The notes beneath the pieces are model-generated. The model saw only the letters and a program-made list of their open reading frames with translations. It ran no database searches and had not been told where the DNA came from. Shown piece after piece: positions 9,103 to 19,928 of a DNA stretch of 64,000 bases. A program made the position numbers and the translations under genes. Positions within the stretch are counted from its first letter, which is position 1. The number at the start of each line of letters is the position of its first letter. The stretch is from Desulfolucanica intricata (GTDB lineage: Bacteria; Bacillota; Desulfotomaculia; Desulfotomaculales; Desulfofarciminaceae): the NCBI RefSeq assembly GCF_001592105.1, contig NZ_BCWE01000006.1, positions 1 to 64,000 on the forward strand. Reading direction: 5' to 3'.

Positions 9103-11256
9103 TTGTCAAAAACTTTGGTCATTGTTGAATCACCGGCTAAAGCAAAAAGTATCGGAAAATTTTTGGGTAAAAAATATACTGTCAAGGCCTCTATGGGGCA
9201 CGTTAGGGACTTGCCAAAAAGTCAATTTGGTGTAGATGTGGAGGCCGGGTTTCAACCAAAGTATATTACTATAAGGGGAAAAGGCGATACTTTAAAAGAA
9301 TTAAGAGCAGCAGTAAAAAAGGCTGATAAAATATTACTTGCCTCCGATCCGGACCGGGAGGGGGAAGCCATTGCCTGGCACCTACAGAATCTATTAAAAA
9401 TTGAAGATAATGAACCCTGCCGTATTGAGTTCAATGAGATTACCAAGCAGGCGATCCAAAACGCAGTGAAGCACCCGCGTGTTATTGACTATAATCGCGT
9501 AAACGCTCAACAAGCTAGGAGGATTCTTGATCGCCTGGTGGGTTATAATTTAAGTCCATTGCTCTGGCGTAAAGTTAAAAAGGGTTTAAGTGCGGGTAGG
9601 GTACAGTCAGTTGCAGTACGCCTTATTTGCGAACGCGAAGAAGAGATTCAGGCCTTCGAACCTGTTGAATACTGGACTCTGACTGGAAATTTTACGAAAG
9701 GGCGCTCCAAGTTTGAGGGTAAGCTGCATAAATATAATGATCAAAAAATTGAGGTGTCCAATGAGGCGCAGATGCAGGAAATTTTAAAAGCTCTCCAGGG
9801 TGTATCTTATATTGTTGAGAAAATTATCCGGAGGGAAAGAACCCGCCGCCCGGCTGCACCCTTTATTACCAGCAGCTTGCAGCAGGAAGCCTATCGAAAG
9901 TTGAATTTTACTGCTCGCAAGACTATGGTTGTGGCGCAACAGCTATATGAAGGTCTTGATTTAGGTAAAGAAGGGACCACAGGTCTGGTTTCATATATCA
10001 GAACAGATTCTACGAGGGTGTCTGACACAGCTAAAGAAGAAGCCAAAAAGTTTATCACTGAACGTTACGGCAAGGAGTTTTGGGGCGGGGAGTCTAAGGA
10101 AGCAACAGGACAAAACGAAAAAAGGGTTCAGGATGCCCATGAGGCTATTCGCCCTACCTCAGTTTTCCGGGATCCCGAAGGAATAAAAAAATACTTAACA
10201 CCGGAACAGTATAAGTTGTACCGTTTAATTTGGTCCCGTTTTGTAGCCAGTCAAATGAGTCCGGCAATTATTGATACTACCGGGGTTGACATAAAGGCCG
10301 GGGAATACATTTTTCGGGCTACCGGCTCTATTGTGAAATTTCCCGGCTTTATGCAGGTATATATAGAAGACAGGGATGACGGGGTAAAAGAAGAAATGAA
10401 AGTACTGCCGGAACTTACCGAAGGCGAGGAACTCAAATTGCTGGGATTGGAGCCAAGACAACATTTTACACAACCTCCCCCGCGATATACTGATGCATCA
10501 CTGATAAAACTTCTGGAGGAAAAAGGTATTGGCAGGCCCAGTACTTATGCTCCAATTGTGGAAACTATTAAAAAGCGTGGTTATGTGGTTCGGGAGAATA
10601 AACAGCTTTATCCTACTGAGCTTGGTTTTTTAGTGGTAGAATTATTAAAGGAATATTTTTCTGATATAATTGATGTAGAATTTACTGCCGATATGGAAAA
10701 GAAATTAGATATGGTCGAGGAAGGCGATATTGATTGGGTCAAAGTATTAGAAAATTTTTATAAACCTTTTAATGAAACCCTTGAGAAGGCCGAGGAAGCT
10801 ATTGGTAAAATCGAGATCCAGGATGAGGTAACTGATGAGATTTGTGAACAGTGTGGAAGAAATATGGTAATTAAGTTTGGGCGCTACGGGAAGTTTTTAG
10901 CTTGTCCCGGTTTTCCGGACTGTCGTAATACGAAACCACTTTTGGAGCCTACCGGTGTATCCTGTCCTAATTGTTCCGGTGATCTTGTATTGCGACGGAG
11001 CAAAAAAGGTCGTAAGTTCTATGGCTGCAGTAGATACCCGGAATGTGAATTTGTAACCTGGGATTTACCGACTAATGAAAAATGTCCGGAATGTGGTAGT
11101 ATGATGGTTCAAAAAAATTCAAAAAATAAACAGATACTTCGTTGTATAAATGAAGAGTGCATGTTTAAGTTAGAAGCAGGGCAGGTTGAAAATTTGAAGG
11201 AGGAGAATGCGAAGGAATTTAAGAATGAGAATCAGTTATCTGAGAATATGCCTTAA
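9103..11256 (+). CDS. topA: DNA topoisomerase I (type IA)
   Basis: This enzyme of about 717 residues relaxes negative supercoils. The TOPRIM domain is at the N-terminus ([14 protein letters not shown], then [12 protein letters not shown]), the active-site Tyr lies in SYIRTDST near residue 298, and three C-terminal zinc-finger modules follow ([38 protein letters not shown]). I place the start at TTG 9103, six bases after GGGGTGG; a TTG at 9088 would add five residues but has no ribosome binding site. A GC-rich stem-loop follows the stop. Confidence 0.95.
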   Translation: MSKTLVIVESPAKAKSIGKFLGKKYTVKASMGHVRDLPKSQFGVDVEAGFQPKYITIRGKGDTLKELRAAVKKADKILLASDPDREGEAIAWHLQNLLKIEDNEPCRIEFNEITKQAIQNAVKHPRVIDYNRVNAQQARRILDRLVGYNLSPLLWRKVKKGLSAGRVQSVAVRLICEREEEIQAFEPVEYWTLTGNFTKGRSKFEGKLHKYNDQKIEVSNEAQMQEILKALQGVSYIVEKIIRRERTRRPAAPFITSSLQQEAYRKLNFTARKTMVVAQQLYEGLDLGKEGTTGLVSYIRTDSTRVSDTAKEEAKKFITERYGKEFWGGESKEATGQNEKRVQDAHEAIRPTSVFRDPEGIKKYLTPEQYKLYRLIWSRFVASQMSPAIIDTTGVDIKAGEYIFRATGSIVKFPGFMQVYIEDRDDGVKEEMKVLPELTEGEELKLLGLEPRQHFTQPPPRYTDASLIKLLEEKGIGRPSTYAPIVETIKKRGYVVRENKQLYPTELGFLVVELLKEYFSDIIDVEFTADMEKKLDMVEEGDIDWVKVLENFYKPFNETLEKAEEAIGKIEIQDEVTDEICEQCGRNMVIKFGRYGKFLACPGFPDCRNTKPLLEPTGVSCPNCSGDLVLRRSKKGRKFYGCSRYPECEFVTWDLPTNEKCPECGSMMVQKNSKNKQILRCINEECMFKLEAGQVENLKEENAKEFKNENQLSENMP

Positions 11257-11261
11257 CCCGT

Positions 11262-11286
11262 GCCGCTCATCCAAAGGGTGAGCGGC
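11262..11286 (+). terminator. GC-rich stem-loop after topA
   Basis: GCCGCTCA pairs with TGAGCGGC around a TCCAAAGGG loop. No T run follows, so it may be an attenuator or an RNA-stabilising hairpin between topA and trmFO rather than a full terminator. Confidence 0.45.
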
Positions 11287-11321
11287 AATCAAATTATAGA
11301 ATAATATTAGAGGGTGGTAAA

Positions 11322-12641
11322 GTGACAGCAAGTTATGTTACTATTGTTGGTGCGGGTTTAGCCGGCTCTGAAGCAGCCTGGCAGGTAGCCCGGCGAGATG
11401 TACAAGTTCTTTTATATGAAATGAGACCGGAAAAATCCTCTCCAGCACACCATACCGGAAATTTTGCTGAGCTGGTTTGTAGTAACTCACTGCGGGCAGC
11501 TAATATAGAAAATGCGGTAGGCTTACTAAAGGAAGAAATGCGGCGCCTCGGGTCACTAATTATGCAGTGTGCGGACAAGCATAAAGTACCGGCCGGCGGG
11601 GCTTTAGCTGTAGATCGTCATGCTTTTGCCGGAGCAGTAACCAAAGCTTTGGAACTACACCCTAACGTCACTGTTATACGGGAAGAAGTAACCAGGATCC
11701 CTGAGGAAGAAATAGTTATTTTGGCTACCGGACCCCTGACCTCGGATTCTATGGCTCAAAGCATACGGGACATAACCGGCCATGAGTATTTATATTTTTA
11801 TGATGCTGTTGCACCTATTGTAACTTTGGAATCGATAAACATGGAGAAAGTATTTTGGTCCTCACGGTATGGTAAAGGTGAAGCGGCCTATTTGAACTGT
11901 CCTATGACTGAAGAAGAATATAATAATTTTTGGGAAGCCCTGGTGCATGCTGAGAGGGCAGAACGTAAGGAATTTGAGAAGGAAATTAACTTTGAGGGCT
12001 GTATGCCGGTAGAGGTATTGGCTAAAAGAGGACGCGAAACTCTAACCTACGGGCCGATGAAACCGGTCGGGTTAATCGATCCTCGTACAGGAAAACGCCC
12101 GTATGCCGTTGTCCAGCTCCGACAGGACAACGCCGAGGGAACTCTATATAATTTGGTTGGATTTCAAACCCATTTAAAATGGGATGAGCAGCGCCGGGTT
12201 TTTAGATTAATTCCCGGACTTGAGCAAGCCGAATTTGTGCGCTTTGGAGTTATGCACCGTAACACTTACATTAATTCACCGGTTTTACTCTCCCCTACTC
12301 TGGAATGTAAAAAACATAACGGTCTCTTTTTTGCGGGGCAAATAACCGGTGTAGAAGGATATGTCGAATCTGCTGCCGCAGGACTTTTAGCTGGTATTAA
12401 TGCAGCACGTTTGGCTAAAAGAGAATATTTGCTGGCCTTCCCTAAGGAAACTGCTCTTGGGGCGTTAATAAATTATATAACTTCTACTGGTACCGGTAAT
12501 TTTCAGCCCATGAATGTTACTTTTGGCTTGTTTCCCCCATTGGAGATAAAAGTGCGGGATAAAAAAAGGCGCAATGCTTTACAGGCCGAGCGGGCTTTAC
12601 AGCGGTTGGATAGGTGGATGGAGGAAATCGGTGGTATTTAA
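11322..12641 (+). CDS. trmFO: Methylenetetrahydrofolate-tRNA-(uracil-5)-methyltransferase TrmFO
   Basis: A 439-residue flavoprotein that makes 5-methyluridine at position 54 of tRNA using methylenetetrahydrofolate. The N-terminal FAD-binding [12 protein letters not shown] motif, the conserved YEMRP and [11 protein letters not shown] segments, and the GALINYIT C-terminal region match the family, as does length. The start is GTG at 11322 behind AGGGTGG. It is followed 11 bases later by xerC; the trmFO-xerC-hslVU-codY order is the same as in Bacillus. Confidence 0.96.
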   Translation: MTASYVTIVGAGLAGSEAAWQVARRDVQVLLYEMRPEKSSPAHHTGNFAELVCSNSLRAANIENAVGLLKEEMRRLGSLIMQCADKHKVPAGGALAVDRHAFAGAVTKALELHPNVTVIREEVTRIPEEEIVILATGPLTSDSMAQSIRDITGHEYLYFYDAVAPIVTLESINMEKVFWSSRYGKGEAAYLNCPMTEEEYNNFWEALVHAERAERKEFEKEINFEGCMPVEVLAKRGRETLTYGPMKPVGLIDPRTGKRPYAVVQLRQDNAEGTLYNLVGFQTHLKWDEQRRVFRLIPGLEQAEFVRFGVMHRNTYINSPVLLSPTLECKKHNGLFFAGQITGVEGYVESAAAGLLAGINAARLAKREYLLAFPKETALGALINYITSTGTGNFQPMNVTFGLFPPLEIKVRDKKRRNALQAERALQRLDRWMEEIGGI

Positions 12642-12652
12642 GGTGATCTTGA

Positions 12653-13561
12653 ATGTATAATCTAATAGATAACTTTATATTTTATTTACAGGTACAAAAG
12701 AATTCTTCCCCTAGGACTGTTGAAAATTACCAGCGGGATTTGTTTGATGGAATAGATTTTTTTTGTGCTGTTTTAAATAAAAAAGATACCCGGCTTAAAC
12801 CTTCCGACCTAAATCATAACCTATTGCGGAGTTATTTGGCATATATGAAAGAAAAGGGCTTAGCCCGCAGTACTATAACACGACGTTTGATAGCCTGGCG
12901 TTCTTTTTATAAATATTTATGTCGTGAAGATTATATAGCTGAGAACCCATTGTTAGAAGTGGCAATACCTAAAGCAGAAAAAAAACTGCCGCAATTTCTA
13001 ATACCGGAGCATCTTAAGCTACTTTTAGAGTCCCCGGACCGGAAAAAACCGCTGGGACAGCGTGACCTGGCGATTTTAGAAACTCTTTATGCTACCGGTC
13101 TCAGGGTTTCCGAGATGGTAGGTTTAAACTTAGGGGATTTGGATCTCAATGGTGGCTTTGTTCGAGCTCTTGGTAAAGGCTCCAAAGAGCGTATGGTTCC
13201 GGTAGGCTCTTTTGCTGTGGCGGCACTTACGAAATATATAAATGAAGGCCGAGTTAAGTTGGCAAAGAACAACAATCACGCCGAACATGCAATTTTTTTA
13301 AATAAAAACGGGGGACGATTGTCTGACCGGGGGATACGTAAAATAATAGATAAATATATAGAAAAAGCCGGCTTAAAAAATAAAATTAGCCCACATACTA
13401 TAAGACATACTTTTGCTACTCATCTTTTAGATAACGGTGCGGATTTACGTTCAATTCAAGAATTACTGGGGCATGTGCGCCTGTCGACGACACAAATTTA
13501 TACTCACGTATCCACGGAGAATTTAAAGCGTGTTCACAAAAAATTTCATCCCCGGGCATAA
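12653..13561 (+). CDS. xerC: Tyrosine recombinase XerC
   Basis: A 302-residue site-specific recombinase that would resolve chromosome dimers at dif. A SAM-like N-terminal DNA-binding domain (about 1-90) precedes the catalytic domain, in which Arg of TGLRVSEM, Lys of GKGSKER, His/Arg of [10 protein letters not shown], His of LLGHVRLS and the nucleophile Tyr of TQIYTH are all present. Context before hslV is the usual codV/xerC location in Firmicutes, so it is a housekeeping recombinase rather than an integrase of a mobile element. Confidence 0.93.
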   Translation: MYNLIDNFIFYLQVQKNSSPRTVENYQRDLFDGIDFFCAVLNKKDTRLKPSDLNHNLLRSYLAYMKEKGLARSTITRRLIAWRSFYKYLCREDYIAENPLLEVAIPKAEKKLPQFLIPEHLKLLLESPDRKKPLGQRDLAILETLYATGLRVSEMVGLNLGDLDLNGGFVRALGKGSKERMVPVGSFAVAALTKYINEGRVKLAKNNNHAEHAIFLNKNGGRLSDRGIRKIIDKYIEKAGLKNKISPHTIRHTFATHLLDNGADLRSIQELLGHVRLSTTQIYTHVSTENLKRVHKKFHPRA

Positions 13562-13590
13562 TATATATATATAAGGGAGTGAGCGGATTA

Positions 13591-14121
13591 ATGTTCCATG
13601 CGACTACTATTGTAGCTGTAAGAAAAGACGGTAAGGTAGCCATGGCGGGAGACGGTCAAGTTACTTTTGGTGACAAAACTATAATAAAACATAATGCCCG
13701 AAAAATTCGTCGTTTACATAATCAAAAAGTTTTGGCCGGTTTTGCCGGTTCGGTGGCTGATGCTTTTACATTATTTGAAAAATTTGAAAATAAATTGGAA
13801 GAATATAATGGTAATCTTCAGCGGTCTGCAGTAGAATTGGCCAAAGATTGGCGTATGGACAAAATTTTAAGACGGTTGGAAGCCTTGTTGATAGTAGCCG
13901 ACAGGGAAAATCTGCTTGTTTTGTCCGGTAGTGGTGAAGTTATTGAGCCGGATGACGGAGTTATTGCTATAGGTTCCGGTGGTCCTTACGCTCTTGCGGC
14001 TGCCCGTGTATTAGCTAAACATACTGATTTTGAACCCAAAGAAATAGTTTATGAAGCCCTAACTACAGCTGCAAATATTTGTATCTATACAAACGATAAT
14101 ATTATCGTAGAGGAAATATAG
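13591..14121 (+). CDS. hslV: ATP-dependent protease subunit HslV
   Basis: The 176-residue peptidase subunit of the HslUV (ClpYQ) protease. [11 protein letters not shown] and GDGQVTFG are the standard N-terminal segments; the catalytic Thr of ATTIVAV is exposed after processing, as is known for the family. ATG 13591 is preferred over GTG 13579 because homologues start next to the HATTI motif, and GGGAGTG lies upstream. It is followed ten bases later by hslU. Confidence 0.95.
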   Translation: MFHATTIVAVRKDGKVAMAGDGQVTFGDKTIIKHNARKIRRLHNQKVLAGFAGSVADAFTLFEKFENKLEEYNGNLQRSAVELAKDWRMDKILRRLEALLIVADRENLLVLSGSGEVIEPDDGVIAIGSGGPYALAAARVLAKHTDFEPKEIVYEALTTAANICIYTNDNIIVEEI

Positions 14122-14131
14122 GAGGTAGAAC

Positions 14132-15529
14132 ATGGAAAATATTACCCCGCGTCAAATCGTTGCTGAGCTTGATAAATATATAGTTGGTCAGAACAGTGCT
14201 AAAAAAGCAGTGGCTATAGCTTTACGCAATCGTTACCGGCGCAGTAAATTGACTAAAGAGCTGCAGGATGAAATTTTACCAAAAAATATTTTAATGATTG
14301 GCCCAACCGGTGTAGGTAAAACTGAAATTGCCCGGCGGTTGGCTAAACTGGTGCAGGCACCGTTTATTAAAGTGGAAGCCACTAAATTTACTGAAGTTGG
14401 CTATGTAGGACGGGATGTAGAATCTATGATTCGGGACTTAGTGGAAACGGCTATTCGCATGGTTCGTCAGGAAAAAATGCTTCTGGTGCAAGAGCGGGCT
14501 AGAAAACTGGCTGATGAAAGAATCATTGAGTACCTTGCACCAATGCCGGTACAGGAGCAGCAATCCCGCAATCCTTTCGAGCTGTTTTTCGGTGGGAACA
14601 GACAAACGGAACAGGACAGCCAGGCTCAGGAACAGTATAAAAACCGTATTCGCTTTGAAAGGGATATTTTAAGAGAAAAGTTAGAACGGGGCGAATTGGA
14701 AAACGAGTTCATTGAAATAGAAGTAGATGATAATTCCTCTCCGATGCTGGAGGTTTTTTCCGGAAGCGGGGTGGAAGAAGTAGGTATTAATATACAAGAT
14801 ATGCTTGGCGGTCTCTTTCCTAAGAAAAAAAGAAAACGTAAGGTGACTGTTACTGAAGCCAGAACCATTCTTACGCAGCAAGAAGCACAAAATTTAATCG
14901 ATATGGATGAAGTAACTGCCCAGGCTATTAAAAGGGCCGAAGAGAATGGAATAATCTTTTTGGATGAAATAGATAAAATAGCCGGCCGGGAAGGTGGAAA
15001 TACACCTGATGTATCTAGAGGGGGAGTACAGCGGGATATTTTACCTATCGTGGAGGGTTCAACTGTAATGACAAAATACGGGCCGGTAAAAACCGATTAT
15101 ATTTTGTTTATTGCTGCCGGGGCTTTTCATATTAGCAAGCCTTCGGATTTAATTCCGGAACTGCAGGGTCGTTTCCCCATTCGTGTTGAACTGGAAAGTT
15201 TATCTGAGGCAGATTTTCTACAAATTTTGACAGAGCCTAGAAATGCTCTTATTTTGCAATATACTGAGTTACTGGCTACTGAGGAGGTAAAAATAAAATT
15301 TTCACAAAATTCACTTGTCGAAATTGCGAAGATCGCTTATACTGTTAATAAGCAGACTGAAAATATAGGGGCACGTCGACTACACACCATTTTAGAAAAA
15401 CTATTAGAAGAAATATCTTTTGAGGCACCTGAGCTGAGTGGGCAGACAATAGAGATTGATAAAGACTATGTTCAGCTTAAGTTGAGGGACGTAGTGCAAA
15501 ATGAAGATTTAAGTCGCTACATTTTGTAA
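14132..15529 (+). CDS. hslU: HslU ATPase subunit
   Basis: A 465-residue AAA+ unfoldase that feeds substrates to HslV. Walker A is GPTGVGKTE near residue 55, Walker B is IIFLDEID near 273, and the intermediate I-domain lies between them (about 110-240). [18 protein letters not shown] near the C-terminus is the conserved sensor-2 region. An AGGAGG site precedes the ATG. It is co-transcribed with hslV and codY. Confidence 0.96.
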   Translation: MENITPRQIVAELDKYIVGQNSAKKAVAIALRNRYRRSKLTKELQDEILPKNILMIGPTGVGKTEIARRLAKLVQAPFIKVEATKFTEVGYVGRDVESMIRDLVETAIRMVRQEKMLLVQERARKLADERIIEYLAPMPVQEQQSRNPFELFFGGNRQTEQDSQAQEQYKNRIRFERDILREKLERGELENEFIEIEVDDNSSPMLEVFSGSGVEEVGINIQDMLGGLFPKKKRKRKVTVTEARTILTQQEAQNLIDMDEVTAQAIKRAEENGIIFLDEIDKIAGREGGNTPDVSRGGVQRDILPIVEGSTVMTKYGPVKTDYILFIAAGAFHISKPSDLIPELQGRFPIRVELESLSEADFLQILTEPRNALILQYTELLATEEVKIKFSQNSLVEIAKIAYTVNKQTENIGARRLHTILEKLLEEISFEAPELSGQTIEIDKDYVQLKLRDVVQNEDLSRYIL

Positions 15530-15546
15530 TTGAAAGAGGCGATAAC

Positions 15547-16332
15547 ATGCGCACATTACTTGAAAAAACCAGATCAATTAATAAATTACTACAAAAATCA
15601 GCCGGTTACCCTGTAGATTACAAGGAGATTGCAGCGATCCTCAGCGATAATATCGGGTGTAGTGTATATATTATTGACCGTAGAGGAAAGCCTTTAGGTC
15701 ATGCATATTTACGGGGATTTACGTGTGAAATTATGGTAGATATTGTAGAGGCTAAGGAAGTTTTTCCTCACGAATATACGGAAAATTTATTGCAAATTAA
15801 TGAAACACACGCTAATTTCTGTCAGACAGCAAATGCCTGTGTTTTTGATTATAATTGTAAGTGTAAATTTAACAATAAAGTCTCTACCGTTGTACCGATT
15901 GTGGGTGCCGGTTCTCGTTTAGGGACCTTGGTTTTGGCTAAGTTTAACGATAATTTTACTGATGAGGACCTTGTATTGGCTGAATATGGAGCTACTGTAG
16001 TAGGTATGGAAGTTTTGCGGGCAAGGGCTGATAAAATGGAAGATGAAGCCCGCAAGAGAGCGGCGGTGCAAGTTGCCTTAGGAACATTGTCCTATTCGGA
16101 ATTAGATGCAGTTCAGCATATTTTTGACCAGCTCGATGGTGAAGAAGGATTATTGGTGGCTAGTAAAATAGCTGACAGGGTGGGTATCACCAGATCGGTA
16201 ATTGTAAATGCCCTACGTAAGTTTGAGAGTGCCGGAGTCATTGAATCTCGTTCATTAGGTATGAAGGGAACCTATATTAGAGTATTAAATGACCGTTTGC
16301 TTGATGAATTAACTAGATTAAAACAGCATTAA
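15547..16332 (+). CDS. codY: GTP/branched-chain amino-acid-sensing repressor CodY
   Basis: A 261-residue global regulator that represses nutrient-limitation genes when GTP and branched-chain amino acids are plentiful. The N-terminal GAF domain (about 1-155) and the C-terminal winged helix ([21 protein letters not shown]) match the family in length and order. It is the last gene of the xerC-hslVU-codY unit, closed by a terminator. A weak candidate CodY box upstream of ku was examined and not accepted. Confidence 0.96.
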   Translation: MRTLLEKTRSINKLLQKSAGYPVDYKEIAAILSDNIGCSVYIIDRRGKPLGHAYLRGFTCEIMVDIVEAKEVFPHEYTENLLQINETHANFCQTANACVFDYNCKCKFNNKVSTVVPIVGAGSRLGTLVLAKFNDNFTDEDLVLAEYGATVVGMEVLRARADKMEDEARKRAAVQVALGTLSYSELDAVQHIFDQLDGEEGLLVASKIADRVGITRSVIVNALRKFESAGVIESRSLGMKGTYIRVLNDRLLDELTRLKQH

Positions 16333-16355
16333 AAAACCACGCAAGTGGTTTTTTA
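16331..16355 (+). terminator. Intrinsic terminator after codY
   Basis: AAAAAACCAC pairs with GTGGTTTTTT around a GCAA loop and overlaps the codY stop region; a T-rich tract follows. Confidence 0.85.
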
Positions 16356-16403
16356 ATTTTTTTAATTTTAATGAAAACTTTTTGGAGTTAAAATCTAATA
16401 TTC

Positions 16404-16432
16404 TTGCATGAAGTAGAAGTTTATGTTAAAAT
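16404..16432 (+). promoter_or_regulatory. SigA-type promoter for rpsB
   Basis: TTGCAT and TAAAAT are separated by exactly 17 bases. The predicted start near 16440 gives a leader of about 115 bases before rpsB. Confidence 0.65.
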
Positions 16433-16454
16433 AATACCCGGTGTGAAATACACA

Positions 16455-16520
16455 CGTCGTCAGATATTTGGTTGGGGGTGCCTTAAATTAATAGGGTCCG
16501 ACTAATAGATGAGGACGACG
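16455..16520 (+). promoter_or_regulatory. Structured rpsB leader RNA (putative S2 autoregulatory element)
   Basis: CGTCGTC (16455-16461) can pair with GACGACG (16514-16520), enclosing a loop with GGTTGGGGGTGCC and AGGGTCC segments; a second small hairpin GGTT/AACC lies just after. The structure sits between a good promoter and the rpsB ribosome binding site. Ribosomal protein operons are commonly autoregulated through such leaders; that S2 binds this one is inference. Confidence 0.5.
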
Positions 16521-16556
16521 GAGGTTATAAAAACCAAGTAGGGGGGAGGTGTAATA

Positions 16557-17255
16557 ATGTCAGTTATATCCATGAAGCAGCTTTTGGAATCAGGTGTACA
16601 TTTCGGGCACCAAACCCGTCGTTGGAATCCCAAGATGGCCAAGTACATTTTCACTGATCGTAACGGTATATATATTATTGACCTTCAGAAGACTGTTAAG
16701 ATGGTGGAAACAGCATATAATTTTATTAGGGATTTGGCTGTGAACGGAGAATCTATTCTTTTTGTCGGGACTAAGAAACAAGCCCAAGAAGCAATTAAAG
16801 AAGAAGCCGAAAGGTCTGGGATGTTTTATGTTAACCAGCGTTGGTTGGGTGGTATGTTAACAAACTTCCAAACCATTAGAAAACGTATTGATCGTCTTCA
16901 TGAGCTTGAAAAAATGGAAGAAGAAGGTATCTTTGAACGTTTGCATAAAAAAGAAGTAGCCGAGCTCATGCACGAAAAAGAAAGATTGCAAAAGTTCTTG
17001 GGTGGTATTAAGGAAATGAAGCGCCTGCCTGCAGCTCTTTTTGTTATAGATCCACGTAAAGAACGTATTGCTGTTGCTGAAGCTCGCAAGCTTAATATTC
17101 CTATCGTAGCTGTTGTCGATACAAACTGTGATCCGGATGAAATCGATTATGTTATCCCTGGTAATGATGATGCCATTCGAGCGGTTCGTCTGTTAACCAG
17201 TAAAATGGCAGATGCTGTTTTGGAAGGTAAGCAAGGGGAACAAGTTGCTGAGTAG
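16557..17255 (+). CDS. rpsB: 30S ribosomal protein S2
   Basis: A 232-residue S2 protein, recognised from [37 protein letters not shown] and [12 protein letters not shown]. It binds the 30S head-platform junction. A strong GGGGGGAGGTG site precedes the ATG. The order rpsB-tsf-pyrH-frr is the near-universal bacterial arrangement, but a terminator and a further promoter separate rpsB from tsf here. Confidence 0.98.
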   Translation: MSVISMKQLLESGVHFGHQTRRWNPKMAKYIFTDRNGIYIIDLQKTVKMVETAYNFIRDLAVNGESILFVGTKKQAQEAIKEEAERSGMFYVNQRWLGGMLTNFQTIRKRIDRLHELEKMEEEGIFERLHKKEVAELMHEKERLQKFLGGIKEMKRLPAALFVIDPRKERIAVAEARKLNIPIVAVVDTNCDPDEIDYVIPGNDDAIRAVRLLTSKMADAVLEGKQGEQVAE

Positions 17256-17266
17256 ATTTGACCTTT

Positions 17267-17309
17267 AGGTGGGGGCTTATTTTCTAAAAATGGGTTACCC
17301 ACCTTTTTC
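17267..17309 (+). terminator. Terminator after rpsB
   Basis: AGGTGGG (17267-17273) pairs with CCCACCT (17298-17304), followed by TTTTTCT. The loop is long (24 bases), so partial read-through into tsf is possible. Confidence 0.6.
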
Positions 17310-17360
17310 TATGTAAAGCAGTTTTTTAAAATAAACCACGAGAGGCATCCTTAGAAAACT

Positions 17361-17391
17361 TTGATTGTTAAATGGCTAATTTGGGTATAAT
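17361..17391 (+). promoter_or_regulatory. Candidate promoter for tsf
   Basis: TATAAT (17386-17391) is a consensus -10; the best -35 is TTGATT with a long 19-base spacer. It lies 60 bases upstream of tsf. Confidence 0.4.
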
Positions 17392-17451
17392 AATCAAAGT
17401 ATTAGATAAAACACATAGGAAAAACATGGTATTAATGGAGGGGTTTAAACC

Positions 17452-18102
17452 ATGGTAATTAGTGCAGGAATGGTTAAAGAATTACGTGAAAAAACCGGTG
17501 CCGGAATGATGGACTGTAAAAAGGCACTTACTGAAACCAATGGAGATATGGAAAAGGCTATTACTGTTTTAAGGGAAAAAGGTTTAGCGGCTGCAGCAAA
17601 GAAGGCCGGGCGTGTTGCTGCAGAGGGTGTTGTTGAATCATACATTCATGGTGGCGGACGTATCGGTGTTCTGGTTGAAGTTAATTGTGAGACTGATTTT
17701 GTCGCTAAAACCAGTGAGTTTAAAGAATTTGCCAGGGATATAGCTATGCAAATTGCAGCCTCACGCCCGGAGTTTGTAGCAACGGAAGATGTGCCTGCCG
17801 ATGTAATTGAAAAAGAAAAACAAATCTTACGTGTTCAGGCCTTAAATGAAGGTAAACCGGAAAATATTGTTGATAAAATGGTAGAAGGACGGATTCAAAA
17901 ATACTTTAAAGAGGTATGTTTACTTGAACAGCCTTTTATTAAGAATCCTGACATTAATATTAAGCAGCTGGTAAATGAAAAGATAGCAAAGATTGGAGAA
18001 AATATTTCTATTCGTCGCTTTATGAGATATGAACTCGGTGAGGGTATTCAGAAAAAAGAAGATGATTTTGCATCAGAAGTAGCTAAGTTTGCCGGCAAAT
18101 AG
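17452..18102 (+). CDS. tsf: Elongation factor Ts
   Basis: A 216-residue EF-Ts, the nucleotide exchange factor for EF-Tu. The N-terminal UBA-like domain contains [19 protein letters not shown], and the core has [13 protein letters not shown], the Tu-contacting motif. The length fits the short Firmicute form with a single core subdomain. The ATG lies behind GGAGGGG. Confidence 0.98.
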   Translation: MVISAGMVKELREKTGAGMMDCKKALTETNGDMEKAITVLREKGLAAAAKKAGRVAAEGVVESYIHGGGRIGVLVEVNCETDFVAKTSEFKEFARDIAMQIAASRPEFVATEDVPADVIEKEKQILRVQALNEGKPENIVDKMVEGRIQKYFKEVCLLEQPFIKNPDINIKQLVNEKIAKIGENISIRRFMRYELGEGIQKKEDDFASEVAKFAGK

Positions 18103-18180
18103 ATTTAATAAAAAAATGGATAAATTGTAAAGGGATTTGTCTATTGTATGTAGAATAAAAAACGGGAAGACTGGAGGTAA

Positions 18181-18909
<729 letters not shown>

Positions 18910-19467
18910 GTGTATAAGGCAGTTATCGAAGATTCAGAGAGCAACATGAGGAAGACTGTTGAAGTTGTTAAAAAAGAATTTGCCTCTTTACGTGCCGGCA
19001 GAGCTACTCCTGCTCTGTTGGATAAAATAACTGTAGACTACTATGGAACTCCGACCCCCATTAATCAATTGGCCAATGTTTCAGTTCCTGAAGCAAGACT
19101 ATTAGTAATTCAGCCTTGGGATAAATCTGTAATTCCTGCACTTGAAAAGGCTATATTAAAATCTGATTTAGGAATTACTCCGAACAATGACGGTACAGTT
19201 ATTCGTTTAGCAATTCCACAGTTAACCGAGGATAGAAGAAAAGAACTGGTTAAAGTAGTAAAGAAAAAGGCTGAAGAAGGTAGAGTTGCCGTGCGCAACA
19301 TTAGGCGCGAGGCAAATGATATTTTAAAAAGCGAACAAAAAGACGGTAATATAACTGAAGATGATCTGCGTAGATCCCAGGATGAAGTTCAAAAAATCAC
19401 CGACAAATATATCAAGGAAATAGATAAGCTATTGGAAAATAAAGAAAAAGAAATAATGCAGGTTTAG
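18910..19467 (+). CDS. frr: Ribosome recycling factor
   Basis: A 185-residue RRF, which splits post-termination ribosomes with EF-G. The N-terminal helix ([20 protein letters not shown]), the beta-domain signature [15 protein letters not shown] and the C-terminal helical arm are all present. It starts with GTG immediately after the pyrH stop; the ribosome binding site GTAGGGGGG lies inside pyrH. Confidence 0.97.
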   Translation: MYKAVIEDSESNMRKTVEVVKKEFASLRAGRATPALLDKITVDYYGTPTPINQLANVSVPEARLLVIQPWDKSVIPALEKAILKSDLGITPNNDGTVIRLAIPQLTEDRRKELVKVVKKKAEEGRVAVRNIRREANDILKSEQKDGNITEDDLRRSQDEVQKITDKYIKEIDKLLENKEKEIMQV

Positions 19468-19472
19468 TAAAA

Positions 19473-19685
19473 TTGGAGGAAAATATTTTAAATTTAATCG
19501 GTTGGGATCTCAGTAAAACCTTGGAAGAACTCAGAAATGCCGGATGGCAAGCAGAAGTTAATTTTACCTGTCCCATCAAAGGTAAGCCTGCTGGTCGGGC
19601 CAGGGTTATTCGTCTTACCAGGGTTGCTGAAAAAATTGTAGCAGTTGTTGCGGCACGTCAAGTTTTAAGTGAGGGAGGTGACTAA
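19473..19685 (+). CDS. Small uncharacterised protein between frr and a ferredoxin gene
   Basis: A 70-residue ORF five bases after frr. I do not recognise a family. The N-terminus is helical and acidic with LIGWDLSKTLEELRNAGW; the rest is basic with CPIKGKPAGRARVIRLTRV and a hydrophobic end. The start is uncertain: TTG 19473 overlaps the GGAGGA that would otherwise serve as ribosome binding site, so a rarer codon slightly downstream cannot be excluded. The ferredoxin gene starts four bases after its stop, and the tight packing argues that it is a real member of the operon. Confidence 0.6.
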   Translation: MEENILNLIGWDLSKTLEELRNAGWQAEVNFTCPIKGKPAGRARVIRLTRVAEKIVAVVAARQVLSEGGD

Positions 19686-19688
19686 GAG

Positions 19689-19856
19689 GTGGCTTATAAG
19701 ATCACCGATGCGTGTGAGGCGTGTGGTACCTGCATGGAAGCATGTCCCAACGATGCAATTATTGAAGGAGATATTTATAAAATTGATCCGGAAAAATGTT
19801 TAGAATGTGGTACCTGTATTGATGAATGTCCTACCGGAGCCATTATTGAAGAGTAA
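19689..19856 (+). CDS. 2[4Fe-4S] ferredoxin
   Basis: A 55-residue protein too short for usual ORF cut-offs, starting at GTG 19689 behind AAGAGG. It has the two classical cluster motifs CEACGTCMEACP and CLECGTCIDECP in a symmetric clostridial-type ferredoxin. It would carry low-potential electrons. It sits between frr and the isoprenoid genes; ispG, a [4Fe-4S] enzyme that needs such electrons, lies 5 kb downstream in the same direction, so donation to IspG is a reasonable but untested idea. A terminator follows. Confidence 0.92.
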   Translation: MAYKITDACEACGTCMEACPNDAIIEGDIYKIDPEKCLECGTCIDECPTGAIIEE

Positions 19857-19862
19857 TGGATT

Positions 19863-19892
19863 AACCCCCTCACTTCCGGAGGGGGTTTAATA
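19863..19892 (+). terminator. Terminator after the ferredoxin gene
   Basis: AACCCCCTC pairs with GAGGGGGTT (loop ACTTCCG), followed by TAATAAT. The downstream uppS has its own GGAGGT site. Confidence 0.7.
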
Positions 19893-19928
19893 ATATCTAA
19901 CTGGCAGGGTAACGGAGGTATTAGAGGT

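Noticed and set aside
12653-13561. Tyrosine recombinase as a sign of an integrated element
   Set aside because: It lies in the conserved trmFO-xerC-hslVU order and there are no att-like repeats or phage genes nearby.
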